Source: Streptomyces pristinaespiralis (GTDB taxonomy: Bacteria > Actinomycetota > Actinomycetes > Streptomycetales > Streptomycetaceae). Taken from it: a DNA stretch of 64,000 nt. Positions 51,458-60,298 of this stretch are shown here, in pieces. The stretch covers positions 868,001 through 932,000 of the forward strand of contig NZ_CP011340.1 in the NCBI RefSeq assembly GCF_001278075.1, in the 5' to 3' direction. The position numbers and the translations under genes were made by a program. The notes beneath the pieces are model-generated. The model was given only the letters and a program-made list of their open reading frames with translations, ran no database searches and had not been told where the DNA came from. Numbering within the stretch: position 1 is the first letter of the stretch; every line of letters starts with the position of its first letter.

Positions 51458-52672
51458 TCAGGACCGCGGGCCCGCAGAGGAGTGGACCCCCGCACGGTAC
51501 TTGGGGATCCGGACCGTGATCTTCATACCGGCACCGACGGCGGTCTCGATGACCAGGCCGTAGTCGTCCCCGTACACCTGGCGCAGCCGTTCGTCGACGT
51601 TGCTCAGACCGATGCCCGAGGCGGTGGAGCGCTCTCCCGCGAGGATGCCGCGCAGCACCTCCGGATCCATGCCGACGCCGTCGTCCTCGATGGTCACCAT
51701 CGCCTCCGCGCCCGCGTCCTGCGCGGCGATCATGATGCGGCACTCGTTCCTCGAGTCCTCGAGCCCGTGCTTGACCGCGTTCTCGACCAGGGGCTGGAGG
51801 CACAGGAACGGCAGGGTGACCGGCAGGACCTCGGGGGCGACCTGGAGCGTGACCTTGAGCCGGTCGCCGAAGCGCGCCCCGGCGAGCGCCAGGTACTGCT
51901 CGATGGAGCGCAGTTCGTCGGCGAGCTGGGTGAACTCGCCGTGCCGCCGGAACGAGTAGCGCGTGAAGTCGGCGAACTCGAGCAGCAGCTCGCGGGCACG
52001 CTCGGGATCGGTACGGACGAAGGACGCGATCGCGGCGAGCGAGTTGAAGATGAAGTGCGGCGAGATCTGCGCACGCAGGGCACGGATCTCCGCCTCGATC
52101 AGGCGCGTACGCGACCGGTCGAGCTCGGCGAGTTCCAGCTGTACGGAGACCCAGCGTGCCACCTCGGTGGCGGCCCGCACCAGTACGGCCGACTCCCGGG
52201 AGCCGTAGGCGACCAGCGCGCCGAGCACGCCCTCCTCCCCCGTCAGGGGCGCGATGACGACCCAGCGCAGCGGGCATTCCAACTCGTCGCACTCCGTGTG
52301 GACGCATCGGCTGCGCCCGGAGTCGAGCATCTCGGCGACGAGGTCCATCACCTGCTGCCGGTGCCGGTCGGCGCCGGGCCCGTCCCAGGCGAGCACCGCG
52401 TCGCGGTCGGTGAGGCACAGCGCCTCCGTGCCGAGCAGCGGGCGCAGCCGCCGGACGGCCTTGCGGGCCGTGTCCTCCGTCAGACCGGCCCGCAGCGGCG
52501 GCGCGGCGAGGGAGGCGGTGTGCAGCGTGTGGAAGGTGGCCCTCTCGACGGGCGTCCCGAGGTCCAGGTCCACCCGCCCCCCGCGTCCGGCCGTCAGCCG
52601 GCCGAGTACCGTGCCCACGGCCAGCAGCACGATCCCCGCCGCGGCCAGCGCGGCGATCCCGGTCCCGGTCAT
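51458..52672 (-). CDS. LytS-type sensor histidine kinase of the symporter module
   Basis: 404 residues. One N-terminal membrane helix (GIAALAAAGIVLLAVGTVLG), a GAF-like sensor (about 60-180) with Cys-rich CVHTECDELECPLRWVVIAP, then the His_kinase domain RALRAQISPHFIFNSLAAIA and HATPase stretch LCLQPLVENAVKHGLED, IEDDGVGMDPEVL. It pairs with the LytTR regulator encoded at 55340-56164. It overlaps the symporter stop by 4 nt. CxxC-like Cys pairs may bind metal or be redox-active; that is inference. Confidence 0.88.
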   Translation of the reverse strand: MTGTGIAALAAAGIVLLAVGTVLGRLTAGRGGRVDLDLGTPVERATFHTLHTASLAAPPLRAGLTEDTARKAVRRLRPLLGTEALCLTDRDAVLAWDGPGADRHRQQVMDLVAEMLDSGRSRCVHTECDELECPLRWVVIAPLTGEEGVLGALVAYGSRESAVLVRAATEVARWVSVQLELAELDRSRTRLIEAEIRALRAQISPHFIFNSLAAIASFVRTDPERARELLLEFADFTRYSFRRHGEFTQLADELRSIEQYLALAGARFGDRLKVTLQVAPEVLPVTLPFLCLQPLVENAVKHGLEDSRNECRIMIAAQDAGAEAMVTIEDDGVGMDPEVLRGILAGERSTASGIGLSNVDERLRQVYGDDYGLVIETAVGAGMKITVRIPKYRAGVHSSAGPRS

Positions 52673-54402
52673 CGCGGTACTCCTTCGTGCTGCGGCCTGC
52701 CCACGAGGTCCTCCGGGAGGTGCAGCCGGGCGAGGGTGGCCGCGGCGCCGGCCGGTATGTGGCGCGGGGTTGCCAGGGACACGCCCACCATGGTCAGGAA
52801 GCCCAGCGGCACCGACCACACCGCGGGCCACGCCATCAGGGTGTGCGCCCAGCCTTCGGGGGCCAGTCCGGCGCGCGTGGCCATCACGGCCGTCAGCGCC
52901 GCGCCTCCCCCGACGACGAGCCCGGCGGCCGCTCCCGGCGGGGTGAGCCGGCGCCACCAGATGCCGAGGATCAGCAGCGGGCAGAACGAGGAGGCGGAGA
53001 CGGCGAAGGCGAGTCCGACCGCGTCGGCGACGGGCACATTGGTCGCCACGACGCTCAGCGCCAGCGGCGCGGCCATCGCGAGCAGCGTCGCGAGCCGGAA
53101 GTGCCGCACCCCGCGCGAGGGCAGCACGTCCTGGGTGATCACGCCGGCCACCGACATGGTCAGGCCGGAGGCCGTGGACAGGAAGGCGGCGAACGCGCCT
53201 CCGGCGAGGAGCGCCCCGAGGAGTTCGCCGGCGAGCCCGCCGATGATCCGTTCCGGCAGCACCAGTACGGCGGCGTCCGCGGCTCCGGTGAGCGCCAGTT
53301 CGGGCGCGTAGAGGCGGCCGAGCGCGCCGTAGACCGGCGGGAGCAGGTAGAAGGCGCCGATCAGCCCGAGCACGACGAGAGTGGTGCGGCGGGCGGCACG
53401 CCCGTTGGGGCTCGTGTAGAAGCGGACCGCGACGTGCGGCAGACCCATGGTGCCGAGGAACGTGGCAAGGATCAGCCCGTACGTGGCGTACAACTGGTAG
53501 CCGTCCCGGCCGCCGGACAGCGGCTGCGACCAGCTCAGCGGGTCGGAGCCCTCGGTGGTCCGCCGGGGCACCTCGGCCCCTTCGGGGAAGCGCAGGGTCG
53601 TACCCGACTCGATGCGGTGGGTCCCCTCGTCGAGCGCGACGGGCCGGCCGTCGTGCCGCACGCCGTCGACCGTGCCGATGACGCGGAGCGTCAGCGGGTC
53701 GTCGAGGTCGACGCGCACGGTGTCGTCGACGCGGACGGCGGTGTGCTTCTGGAAGACGGCGGGCGCGTCGAACCTGGCCCGGGGAGCGTCGTCGCCGACC
53801 CACGCCGCGACGAGGAACAGCGCCGGCACCAGCAGGGCCGTGAGCTTCAGCCAGTACTGGAAGGCCTGCACGAAGGTGATGCTCCGCATACCACCGGCGG
53901 CCACCGCCCCGGTGACGACGAACGCGACGACGACGCTGCCGACCCAGTCGGGCGCCCCCGTGAGGATCTGCAGGGTCAGGCCCGCGCCCTGGAGTTGCGG
54001 CAGCAGATAGAGCCAGCCGATGCCGACGACGAAGAGACTCGCGAGCCTGCGCACCTGGGCGGACTCCAGGCGCGCCTCGGCGAAGTCGGACAGCGTGTAC
54101 GCGCCGGACCGGCGCAGCGGGGCGGCGACGAGCACCAGCAGTACGAGGTAGCCGGCGGTGTAGCCGACGGGGTACCAGAGCATGTCGGGGCCCTGGAGGA
54201 GAACGAGCCCCGCGATGCCGAGGAACGACGCGGCGGAGAGGTACTCGCCGCTGATGGCGGCCGCGTTGAGGGCGGGCTTCACGGTGCGGGAGGCGACGTA
54301 GAAATCGGAGGTGGTGCGGGATATGCGCAGGCCGAGCGCGCCGACGAGCACGGTGGCGAGCACCACGACGGTGACGGCGGTCACCGCGTAGGTCTGGTTC
54401 AC
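52669..54402 (-). CDS. Sodium/solute symporter, acetate-permease (ActP) type
   Basis: 577 residues, 13 membrane helices. SSS family: ISGEYLSAASFLGIAGLVLL, YPVGYTAGYLVLLVLVAAPL, MRSITFVQAFQYWLKLTALL, GTMGLPHVAVRFYTSPNGRA. A large extracytoplasmic insertion (about 205-300) is Asp/Arg-rich. Probable acetate or short-chain acid uptake coupled to Na+ or H+. Its DUF485-like partner lies directly upstream, as yjcH precedes actP in E. coli. Overlaps the kinase by 4 nt. Confidence 0.9.
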   Translation of the reverse strand: MNQTYAVTAVTVVVLATVLVGALGLRISRTTSDFYVASRTVKPALNAAAISGEYLSAASFLGIAGLVLLQGPDMLWYPVGYTAGYLVLLVLVAAPLRRSGAYTLSDFAEARLESAQVRRLASLFVVGIGWLYLLPQLQGAGLTLQILTGAPDWVGSVVVAFVVTGAVAAGGMRSITFVQAFQYWLKLTALLVPALFLVAAWVGDDAPRARFDAPAVFQKHTAVRVDDTVRVDLDDPLTLRVIGTVDGVRHDGRPVALDEGTHRIESGTTLRFPEGAEVPRRTTEGSDPLSWSQPLSGGRDGYQLYATYGLILATFLGTMGLPHVAVRFYTSPNGRAARRTTLVVLGLIGAFYLLPPVYGALGRLYAPELALTGAADAAVLVLPERIIGGLAGELLGALLAGGAFAAFLSTASGLTMSVAGVITQDVLPSRGVRHFRLATLLAMAAPLALSVVATNVPVADAVGLAFAVSASSFCPLLILGIWWRRLTPPGAAAGLVVGGGAALTAVMATRAGLAPEGWAHTLMAWPAVWSVPLGFLTMVGVSLATPRHIPAGAAATLARLHLPEDLVGRPQHEGVPR

Positions 54403-54424
54403 GTGGTTTCTCCCGCCGCCACGG

Positions 54425-54805
54425 TCAGCGGCCTTCGACGAGCCTGGTGAAGTCGCGTTCGTTGCGCTCGGCCCGGCGCACGTACCAGCGGGCGATCAGC
54501 CACATGACGGGGTAGACCACAACGCCGAGCGCGATCCAGACGAAGGGCTCTGGCGACCCGGGTGAACCGCCGAGGGCCGCGGGCAGCGCGAACAGCAGCG
54601 GCAGCGTGCCGACCAGCAGGGCCAGCGTGCCGAGCGCGTACAGAGCGGCCCGCAGCTGGCTGCGCATCAGCGAGCGCACGTAGGTGGTGCCGAGGGTGGT
54701 CTGCTCGCTGATCTCGGAGCGGGCCGGGGCATGGCCGGGCGGACGGCGGGTGCCGCGCGGCACTCCCGTGACCACCTCACGGCGTGGCGTTTGGTCTGCA
54801 GACAT
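54425..54805 (-). CDS. DUF485-like small membrane protein (symporter partner)
   Basis: 126 residues. Two membrane segments: LRAALYALGTLALLVGTLPL and FVWIALGVVVYPVMWLIARW, and a basic C-terminus RRAERNERDFTRLVEGR, in the style of YjcH/DUF485 proteins that accompany acetate symporters. N-terminus is disordered. It lies 22 nt upstream of the symporter gene. Confidence 0.8.
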   Translation of the reverse strand: MSADQTPRREVVTGVPRGTRRPPGHAPARSEISEQTTLGTTYVRSLMRSQLRAALYALGTLALLVGTLPLLFALPAALGGSPGSPEPFVWIALGVVVYPVMWLIARWYVRRAERNERDFTRLVEGR

Positions 54806-54939
54806 CGGCGTCCGCTCCAGCGTCTCTCGGCGAACTCGGGGAGATGGTGGAGTCTACGCAGGGGCGATCACGGACGGTAGAGACGGTCCAGGGGGAAGGC
54901 CCCGGCCCTCGGGCACGTCTCCCGGCTGTCCGCCGCCGG

Positions 54940-55209
54940 TCAGCGGCCGGTGTTCCGGGCGCAGTCGCTGAGCGCGATCTCCAGCTCGACGTAGGACTCC
55001 TCGGCCCTGCGGAAGGCGACCTCGAGGGCCGCTTCCCCGCGCGGGCCCGCGATGCCGCGCGCCGACTCCCGGATCTCGTAGAGCACGTCCGCCCAGCGGC
55101 CCGCGGCACTCCTGACGGTGGCGAGCAGCGCTTCGAGGTCCCCGGCGTCGGCCGGGCGGCTCGACGGGAGCCTGCGGAGCTCGTCCAGCAGTGCTTCGAT
55201 GTCGCGCAT
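54940..55209 (-). CDS. Small hypothetical helical protein in the symporter module
   Basis: 89 residues, MRDIEALLDELRRLPSSRPA to LSDCARNTGR. Rich in Ala, Glu, Arg and Leu, predicted mostly alpha-helical; no signal or membrane segment. Not recognised. It lies between the response regulator and the DUF485-like gene, all on the minus strand, so is likely part of the same transcription unit. Confidence 0.65.
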   Translation of the reverse strand: MRDIEALLDELRRLPSSRPADAGDLEALLATVRSAAGRWADVLYEIRESARGIAGPRGEAALEVAFRRAEESYVELEIALSDCARNTGR

Positions 55210-55339
55210 CAGGCCCCTTCTTCCCGGCCTGATCAAGGTTAGGCGCGTGCCGCTGCCGCCGGGGCCGGTCGCGGTGCCGGGTCGCTGTGCGGCCCGGTCC
55301 GGGCGACGAACGGTAGGCGGTGGCCGCCGAACGGTCGGG

Positions 55340-56164
55340 TCAGCCCCGCGCGTGCCGCAGCAGCAGGTCACGCAGCTGACGGGCGTGCCGGCGGCTGACC
55401 GCGAGCTCGGCGTCCCCGACCCGTACGGTCGTCGTGCCGGCGTCCAGCCTCAGTTCGTCGATGCGTCCCAGGGCGACCAGGTGGCTGCGGTGTATACGGA
55501 CGAACCCGCGGGAGGCCCAACGCTCCTCCAAGGCGGACAGCGGGATACGGACCAGATGGCTGCCCGCGGCGGTGTGGAGCCGGGCGTAGTCGCCCTGGGC
55601 CTCCACGTACGTGATGTCGTCCACCGGCACGAAGCGGGTCACTCCGCCGAGTTCCACGGGTATCTGCTCCGCTCCCCCGCTGTTCGGCACGGCCGGTGCG
55701 GCCGGTACGGCCGCACCGGGCTGGACGTGGGCCGGGGCGGCGGTCGCGTCCGGCCGCTGCGGTTCCCGCGAGGCGCCGGCCAGGTCGCGGACCCGGCGCA
55801 CGGCTTCGGCGAGCCGTTCCCTGCGGACCGGCTTGAGGACGTAGTCGACGGCCTTGAGGTCGAACGCCTGGACCGCGAACCCCTCGTGGGCCGTGACGAA
55901 GACGATCAGCGGCGGCCTGGCGAACCCGGCGAGGAGCCTCGCGACGTCGAGCCCGGTCAGCCCCGCCATGTGGATGTCCAGGAAGACGACGTCGATGGCG
56001 TCCTCACCGTCCGGTCCGGCGTCCAGCGCCCGGCCGATGCGGCGCAGCGCCTCCGTGGCGTCGGTCGCGCCCTCGGCGCTGCGGATCCGTGAGTCGGCAC
56101 GCAGGAGGTAGAGCAGCTCTTCGAGCGCCGGTTTCTCGTCGTCGACAGCCAGTACGCGCAGCAT
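55340..56164 (-). CDS. LytTR-family response regulator of the symporter module
   Basis: 274 residues. Receiver: LRVLAVDDEKPALEELLYLL, phospho-acceptor Asp in DVVFLDIHMAGLTGLDVA; switch residues IVFVTAHEGFAVQAFDLKAV, DYVLKPVRRERLAEAV. Ala/Pro linker, then LytTR DNA-binding domain: VDDITYVEAQGDYARLHTAA, FVRIHRSHLVALGRIDELRL. Partner of the LytS-type kinase at 51458-52672; the two enclose the symporter genes, as in nutrient-sensing systems of the BtsSR/YpdAB kind. Start ATG at 56164. Confidence 0.9.
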   Translation of the reverse strand: MLRVLAVDDEKPALEELLYLLRADSRIRSAEGATDATEALRRIGRALDAGPDGEDAIDVVFLDIHMAGLTGLDVARLLAGFARPPLIVFVTAHEGFAVQAFDLKAVDYVLKPVRRERLAEAVRRVRDLAGASREPQRPDATAAPAHVQPGAAVPAAPAVPNSGGAEQIPVELGGVTRFVPVDDITYVEAQGDYARLHTAAGSHLVRIPLSALEERWASRGFVRIHRSHLVALGRIDELRLDAGTTTVRVGDAELAVSRRHARQLRDLLLRHARG

Positions 56165-56348
56165 GGAGCGGAGTCTAGGCGCGGTCCGCGCGATGCGGCC
56201 ACGCCCCCGGGAGGGCGGTCCGCCCGGCCGCGGAAGGACGGCCGGCTTTGCGATCGCGTTCGCCTCGCCGAAGGGTTGAGCGCATCGCCTTCCCGCTGCG
56301 TATTCCAGGGTGACCGCCCGTAACACCTCAAGGAATCGAGGACCGCCC

Positions 56349-57017
56349 ATGAGCCGGCAGCAGCCGCACCTGGATGTGGCCGCCTACGCGCTGGGCATCC
56401 TGGAACCGGCCGACGCGTTCCGGTTCGAGGAACACCTTGCCGGTTGTGTCGCGTGCGCCGTGGGGCTGTCCGACTTCACCTCCCTCGCCGGGGCGCTGTC
56501 CGAGCTCGCCGGTCCCGGCCCGATCCACGCCCGCCCCGGTCCGAAGCTGCTCGAGCGGCTGACCGGCGCGGTGGTGGCGCAGCGCCGCCGAGCACGTCGG
56601 CGGCGGTCGGTGCTGGTGGCGGTTGCCGCCTCGCTGATCGTCGCGCTGCCCACCGCGGTGCTGACGGTCCGGGGCGCCGCGGAGCCCGCGCCCCCGCGGG
56701 TCGTCGCGTCGGATCCGACGACGGGCGTCACCGCCTCCGTGGCACTGGAGGACCACGGCTGGGGCACGGCGGTCGCCATGCGGCTCACCGGGCTCGCCGG
56801 ACCGCGCACCTGCCGGCTCGTTGCTATCGGCAAGGACGGGGTGGAGCACCCCGTCCTCAGCTGGTGGGTCCCGGAGGGCGGGTACGGCGTACGCGAAGGG
56901 CCCGGCCGGGAGGGGCCGCTGGACCTCGAGGCGAGCACGGGGCTGCACACGGCGGAGATCGGCCGCTGGGAGGTCCGGGCGGAGAGCGGGGAGCGGCTGC
57001 TGTCGATCGGCGGCTGA
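56349..57017 (+). CDS. Zinc-finger anti-sigma factor (ZAS/RskA-type)
   Basis: 222 residues. N-terminal ZAS motif DVAAYALGILEPADAFRFEE, HLAGCVACAVGLSDF with His-x3-Cys-x2-Cys. A single membrane helix (SVLVAVAASLIVALPTAVLT) at about residue 90-110 and an extracytoplasmic RskA-like domain (VVASDPTTGVTASVALEDHG, TCRLVAIGKDGVEHPVLSWW). Such proteins hold an ECF sigma factor at the membrane until a signal triggers release. No ECF gene is adjacent; the nearest is at 50228-50845. Ends in a repeat-rich gap. Confidence 0.87.
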   Translation: MSRQQPHLDVAAYALGILEPADAFRFEEHLAGCVACAVGLSDFTSLAGALSELAGPGPIHARPGPKLLERLTGAVVAQRRRARRRRSVLVAVAASLIVALPTAVLTVRGAAEPAPPRVVASDPTTGVTASVALEDHGWGTAVAMRLTGLAGPRTCRLVAIGKDGVEHPVLSWWVPEGGYGVREGPGREGPLDLEASTGLHTAEIGRWEVRAESGERLLSIGG

Positions 57018-57040
57018 ACCGGCGGCGGGCGGAGGGGGCG

Positions 57041-57197
57041 GACCGGGCGGCACCGCGTCACGCGACCGACCCCGCGTCATGAGGCCGGACCGGCGGCCCG
57101 CGGGCGGACCGGGCGGCACCGCGTCACGCGGACAGACCGGGCGGCACACGGGCGGGCCGGCCTCACGCGGGAGGACCGGGCGGCACCGCGTCACGCG
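57041..57197. repeat. Degenerate direct repeats between anti-sigma and Fpg/Nei genes
   Basis: GACCGGGCGGCACCGCGTCA followed by CGCG occurs exactly at 57041-57064, 57107-57130 and 57174-57197 (spacing 66-67 nt), with a partial copy at 57134. Lies in a 240-nt gap with no supported gene. Confidence 0.75.
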
Positions 57198-57257
57198 GGA
57201 GGACCGGCATCACGCGGGCCTGCCCGCCTCACCATGCCGGCCGGAGAGCCGCGGGCG

Positions 57258-58118
57258 TCACTTGAGCAGGCGGGAGAGCCGGCGGTCCGCGAGTGGGCGG
57301 CCACCGGTCTGGCAGGTGGGGCAGTACTGCAACGACGAGTCGCTGAAGGCCACTTCACGGACGGTGTCGCCGCACACGGGACACGGCCGGCCGGTGCGGC
57401 CGTGGACCCGCATGCCGCTCTTCTTCTCCGACTTGAGCCGGCCCGCCGCCAGACCCCGAGAGCGCTCCACGGCGTCGGCGAGGGTGGTCCGCAGCGCCTC
57501 GTACAGGGTGTCGGTCTCTTCGTCGCCGAGGTTCTGCACGGGTTTGAAGGGCGACATCCTGGCGGCGTGCAGGATCTCGTCGCTGTACGCGTTGCCGATG
57601 CCCGCGATCAGGCTCTGGTCACGCAGTGCGCCCTTGATCTGGCGCCGCTCGCCCTCCAGCACCCTCGCGAAGGCGGCGCGGTCGAAGTCGTCGGCCAGCG
57701 GGTCGGGTCCGAGCCGTGCCACGCCGGGCACGTCGGCCGGGTCGCGGACGACGTGCACGGCGAGCCGCTTGGTGGTCCCGGCCTCCGTCAGGTCGAAGCC
57801 GCCGCCTCCGACCAGTGCCGTCCGCATCGCCAGCGGTCCTTTGCCGGGGCGGGGCGGCTGCGCGGGGAGCTCGTCCTTCCATTGGAGCCAGCCCGCGCGG
57901 GCGAGATGGACGACGAGGTGGAGCCCGCCCGCGGTGACGTCGAGCCACTTGCCGTGCCGTCGAACGCCGGTGACGTCCGTTCCTTCGAGGGCGGAGAGCG
58001 GCGGGTCGTAGGTCTTGAGCACGCTGATGGCCACGGGCAGCACTCGTTCGATCCTCCGGCCCACGAGTTGGGCGTCGAGGAACTCCCGTAGCGCTTCGAC
58101 CTCCGGCAGTTCGGGCAT
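57258..58118 (-). CDS. Fpg/Nei-family DNA glycosylase
   Basis: 286 residues. N-terminal catalytic Pro2-Glu3 in MPELPEVEALREFL, the Lys of GVRRHGKWLDVTAGG, helix-two-turn-helix QSLIAGIGNAYSDEILHAAR, and C-terminal zinc finger CPVCGDTVREVAFSDSSLQY then CPTCQT with the Arg of TGGRPLADRR-type sequence. Excises oxidised bases and nicks the strand (AP lyase). Streptomycetes carry several paralogs, so mutM or nei2 cannot be chosen by motif alone. Monocistronic. Confidence 0.93.
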   Translation of the reverse strand: MPELPEVEALREFLDAQLVGRRIERVLPVAISVLKTYDPPLSALEGTDVTGVRRHGKWLDVTAGGLHLVVHLARAGWLQWKDELPAQPPRPGKGPLAMRTALVGGGGFDLTEAGTTKRLAVHVVRDPADVPGVARLGPDPLADDFDRAAFARVLEGERRQIKGALRDQSLIAGIGNAYSDEILHAARMSPFKPVQNLGDEETDTLYEALRTTLADAVERSRGLAAGRLKSEKKSGMRVHGRTGRPCPVCGDTVREVAFSDSSLQYCPTCQTGGRPLADRRLSRLLK

Positions 58119-58182
58119 ACCCCCACCCTGCCGCAGCGGGCGGCGCGCCGCGCGCCGGACCGGCGCTCGCGGAGGGCCGGTT

Positions 58183-59025
58183 TCAGAGGCGGTAGACGCG
58201 GGTCGCGGTGGCTTCGAACACGGCTCGCCGCTCCTGATCGCCGAGGCGCCCGGTGAGCGCGCGGGCGGCGTCGAGGACCTCCGCGTAATCGGCGGCGAGG
58301 TTGCACACCGGCCAGTCGGAGCCGAACATCAGCCGGTCCGGCCCGAAGGCCTCCAGCACGATGTCCGCCCATGGCCGCAGGCCGGCGACGGTCCAGGAGG
58401 ACCGGTCGGCCTCTGTCACCAGGCCGGAGAGCTTGCACACGGTGTTGGGGTGCGCCGCCAGGGCGCGTACCGCCCGGCTCCAGGGCCCCGGTCCGGCCGA
58501 GGTGACGGGCGGTTTGCCGAGGTGGTCGAGGACGAAGGTGAGGCCGGGCAGCCGGGCCGCCGCCCCGGCCGCCGCGGGCAGCTGGTGCGGAAGCACCACG
58601 AGGTCGTAGGCGAGTCCGGCCTCCGCGACGGCGGCGAGGCCGCGCAGGACGTCCGGGCGCAGCAGCCAGCGGGGGTCCGGTTCGCTCTGGACCTGGTGGC
58701 GGACGCCGACGAGCCGGTCGCCGCCGGGGAGTTCGATGAGGGCGGCGAGGGTGTCGGCGATGTCGGGGGCGGTGAGGTCGGTCCAACCGACGACCCCGGC
58801 GACGAGGTTGTCGGCGGCGGCGAGGGCCAGGAGCTCCGGGGTCTCCTCCGCGGCGCACACCGTCTGGACGAGCACGGTGGCCCGCACGCCCGCGGCGCGG
58901 GCCAGGGGCGCCAGGTCCTCGATGCCGAAGGAGCGCCGGATCGGGGCCATCGCCCGGCCGCGGATCCACTCCTGGTCGCGTACCGAGAGGTCCCATACAT
59001 GGTGGTGTGCGTCGACGATGTTCAC
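58183..59025 (-). CDS. Amidohydrolase-family lactonase (probable L-fuconolactonase type)
   Basis: 280 residues, GTG start. Amidohydrolase_2 fold: VNIVDAHHHVWDLSVRDQEW (metal motif HxH), later FVLDHLGKPPVTSA, NTVCKLSGLVTEADRSSW, and LMFGSDWPVCNLAADYAEVL with the catalytic Asp. The subfamily contains L-fuconolactone and L-rhamnonolactone hydrolases. It overlaps the stop of the aldo/keto reductase gene by 4 nt, so dehydrogenase and lactonase are co-translated, as in oxidative deoxysugar breakdown. Confidence 0.82.
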   Translation of the reverse strand: MNIVDAHHHVWDLSVRDQEWIRGRAMAPIRRSFGIEDLAPLARAAGVRATVLVQTVCAAEETPELLALAAADNLVAGVVGWTDLTAPDIADTLAALIELPGGDRLVGVRHQVQSEPDPRWLLRPDVLRGLAAVAEAGLAYDLVVLPHQLPAAAGAAARLPGLTFVLDHLGKPPVTSAGPGPWSRAVRALAAHPNTVCKLSGLVTEADRSSWTVAGLRPWADIVLEAFGPDRLMFGSDWPVCNLAADYAEVLDAARALTGRLGDQERRAVFEATATRVYRL

Positions 59026-60041
59026 CGCCCTGCTGCTCCAGGGCCGTCGGCCGCCGGTGGCGACGGCGCTCTCGTGGGTGTGTCCGGCAGCAGGCCCTTC
59101 GCGCGCAGTTCGTCGAAGAGCGCGGCCGGTACGGGGGTCGCGAGCAGTTCTGCGGTGTCGCGGACCTCGGCGGCGGACCGGGCGCCGGTAAGAGCGCCTG
59201 CCACGGCCGGGTGGCCGAGGGAGTAGTGCAGGGCGGCGGCACGAAGCGGTACTCCGTGGCGTTCGGCGGTCTCCTTGAGGCGCAGGGCACGGGCCACCAG
59301 GTGCGGCGGCGCGGGGGTGTAGTCGTAGCGGGCGCCCGGGCGGGGGTCGGCAAGGAGCCCGGAGTTGAACACACCTCCGACGACGACGCTCTTGCCGCGG
59401 GCGGCGGCCTCCGGCAGCAGTTCGGTGAGGGCGCTCTGGTCGAGCAGGGTGTAGCGGCCGGCGCACAGGACGGCGTCGACGTCGGTGTCGCGCACGAAGC
59501 GGGCGAGCATCGCCGCCTGGTTCATGCCCGCCCCGATCGCGCCGACGACGCCTTCGGCGCGCAGTCTTTCCAGCGCCGGGTAGGCGTGCCGGAAGGCGGC
59601 CTCCTCGTGGTCGTCGGGGTCGTGGAGGTGGACGAGGTCGACGCGGTCGAGGCCCAGGCGCCCGAGGCTCTCCTCGATGCCGCGCAGGACACCGTCGGCG
59701 CTGAAGTCCCATACGCGCCGGTGGTCGGCGGGCACGGCGAAGCCGTGCGCCAGGTCGTCGCCCGCCACCGGGCACGGTTCGAGCAGCCGGCCCACCTTCG
59801 TGGAGAGGGTGTACGAGCCGCGCGGCCGGGCACGGAGCGCCTCGCCGAGCCGTCGTTCGGCCAGGCCGAGCCCGTAGTGGGGTGCGGTGTCGAAGGAGCG
59901 GATGCCCACGTCCCAGGCGGCGTCGACCGTGGCGGCGGCCTCCTCGGGGCCGACGGGTGTGTAGAGGTTGCCGATGCCGGACGCCCCGAAGGACAGTTCG
60001 GTGATCTCGACCGCGCTCCGTCCGAGCGTGCTGCGTCGCAT
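59022..60041 (-). CDS. Aldo/keto reductase (D-threo-aldose / L-fucose dehydrogenase type)
   Basis: 339 residues. TIM-barrel AKR: SFGASGIGNLYTPVGPEEAA, catalytic Asp and Tyr in IRSFDTAPHYGLGLAERRLG, Lys in TLSTKVGRLLEP, His in VDLVHLHDPDDHEEAAFR. The D-threo-aldose dehydrogenase branch oxidises L-fucose and related sugars to lactones with NAD(P)+. The partner lactonase gene overlaps by 4 nt. C-terminus carries a Pro/Ala tail. ATG at 60041 chosen because the upstream extension is not AKR-like. Confidence 0.88.
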   Translation of the reverse strand: MRRSTLGRSAVEITELSFGASGIGNLYTPVGPEEAAATVDAAWDVGIRSFDTAPHYGLGLAERRLGEALRARPRGSYTLSTKVGRLLEPCPVAGDDLAHGFAVPADHRRVWDFSADGVLRGIEESLGRLGLDRVDLVHLHDPDDHEEAAFRHAYPALERLRAEGVVGAIGAGMNQAAMLARFVRDTDVDAVLCAGRYTLLDQSALTELLPEAAARGKSVVVGGVFNSGLLADPRPGARYDYTPAPPHLVARALRLKETAERHGVPLRAAALHYSLGHPAVAGALTGARSAAEVRDTAELLATPVPAALFDELRAKGLLPDTPTRAPSPPAADGPGAAGR

Positions 60042-60298
60042 CCGGCTGTTGTCCCCTCGCCAGTGGATCCGGACGTCCGTCGATCCATATTCATCGGACC
60101 ACTCACGGACCGTCAACACCCCAATGCCGTGAAGAAGCACGATCTGGGGCCCACCTGTCCGATCAATCTCTGAGGGCCGAACGCACCCGGCGTCCCACCG
60201 CGCGGGGCCGCCGCGGACGGCGGACCACGGGGCGGGTGCGTGAGCGCCCCGCGGCCGGGTACCCGTGATCAACACCGCACCGCACCCAAGGAGTCCCC

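Noticed and set aside
57459..57471. Extra LacI-type operator GAGAGCGCTCC
   Set aside because: It is an imperfect half-match inside the coding part of the Fpg/Nei gene, so it is probably chance.
60182..60240. Possible hairpin GCACCCG...CGGGTGC before the LigD-type gene
   Set aside because: Short arms, large GC-rich loop and no T-tract; not distinguishable from background.
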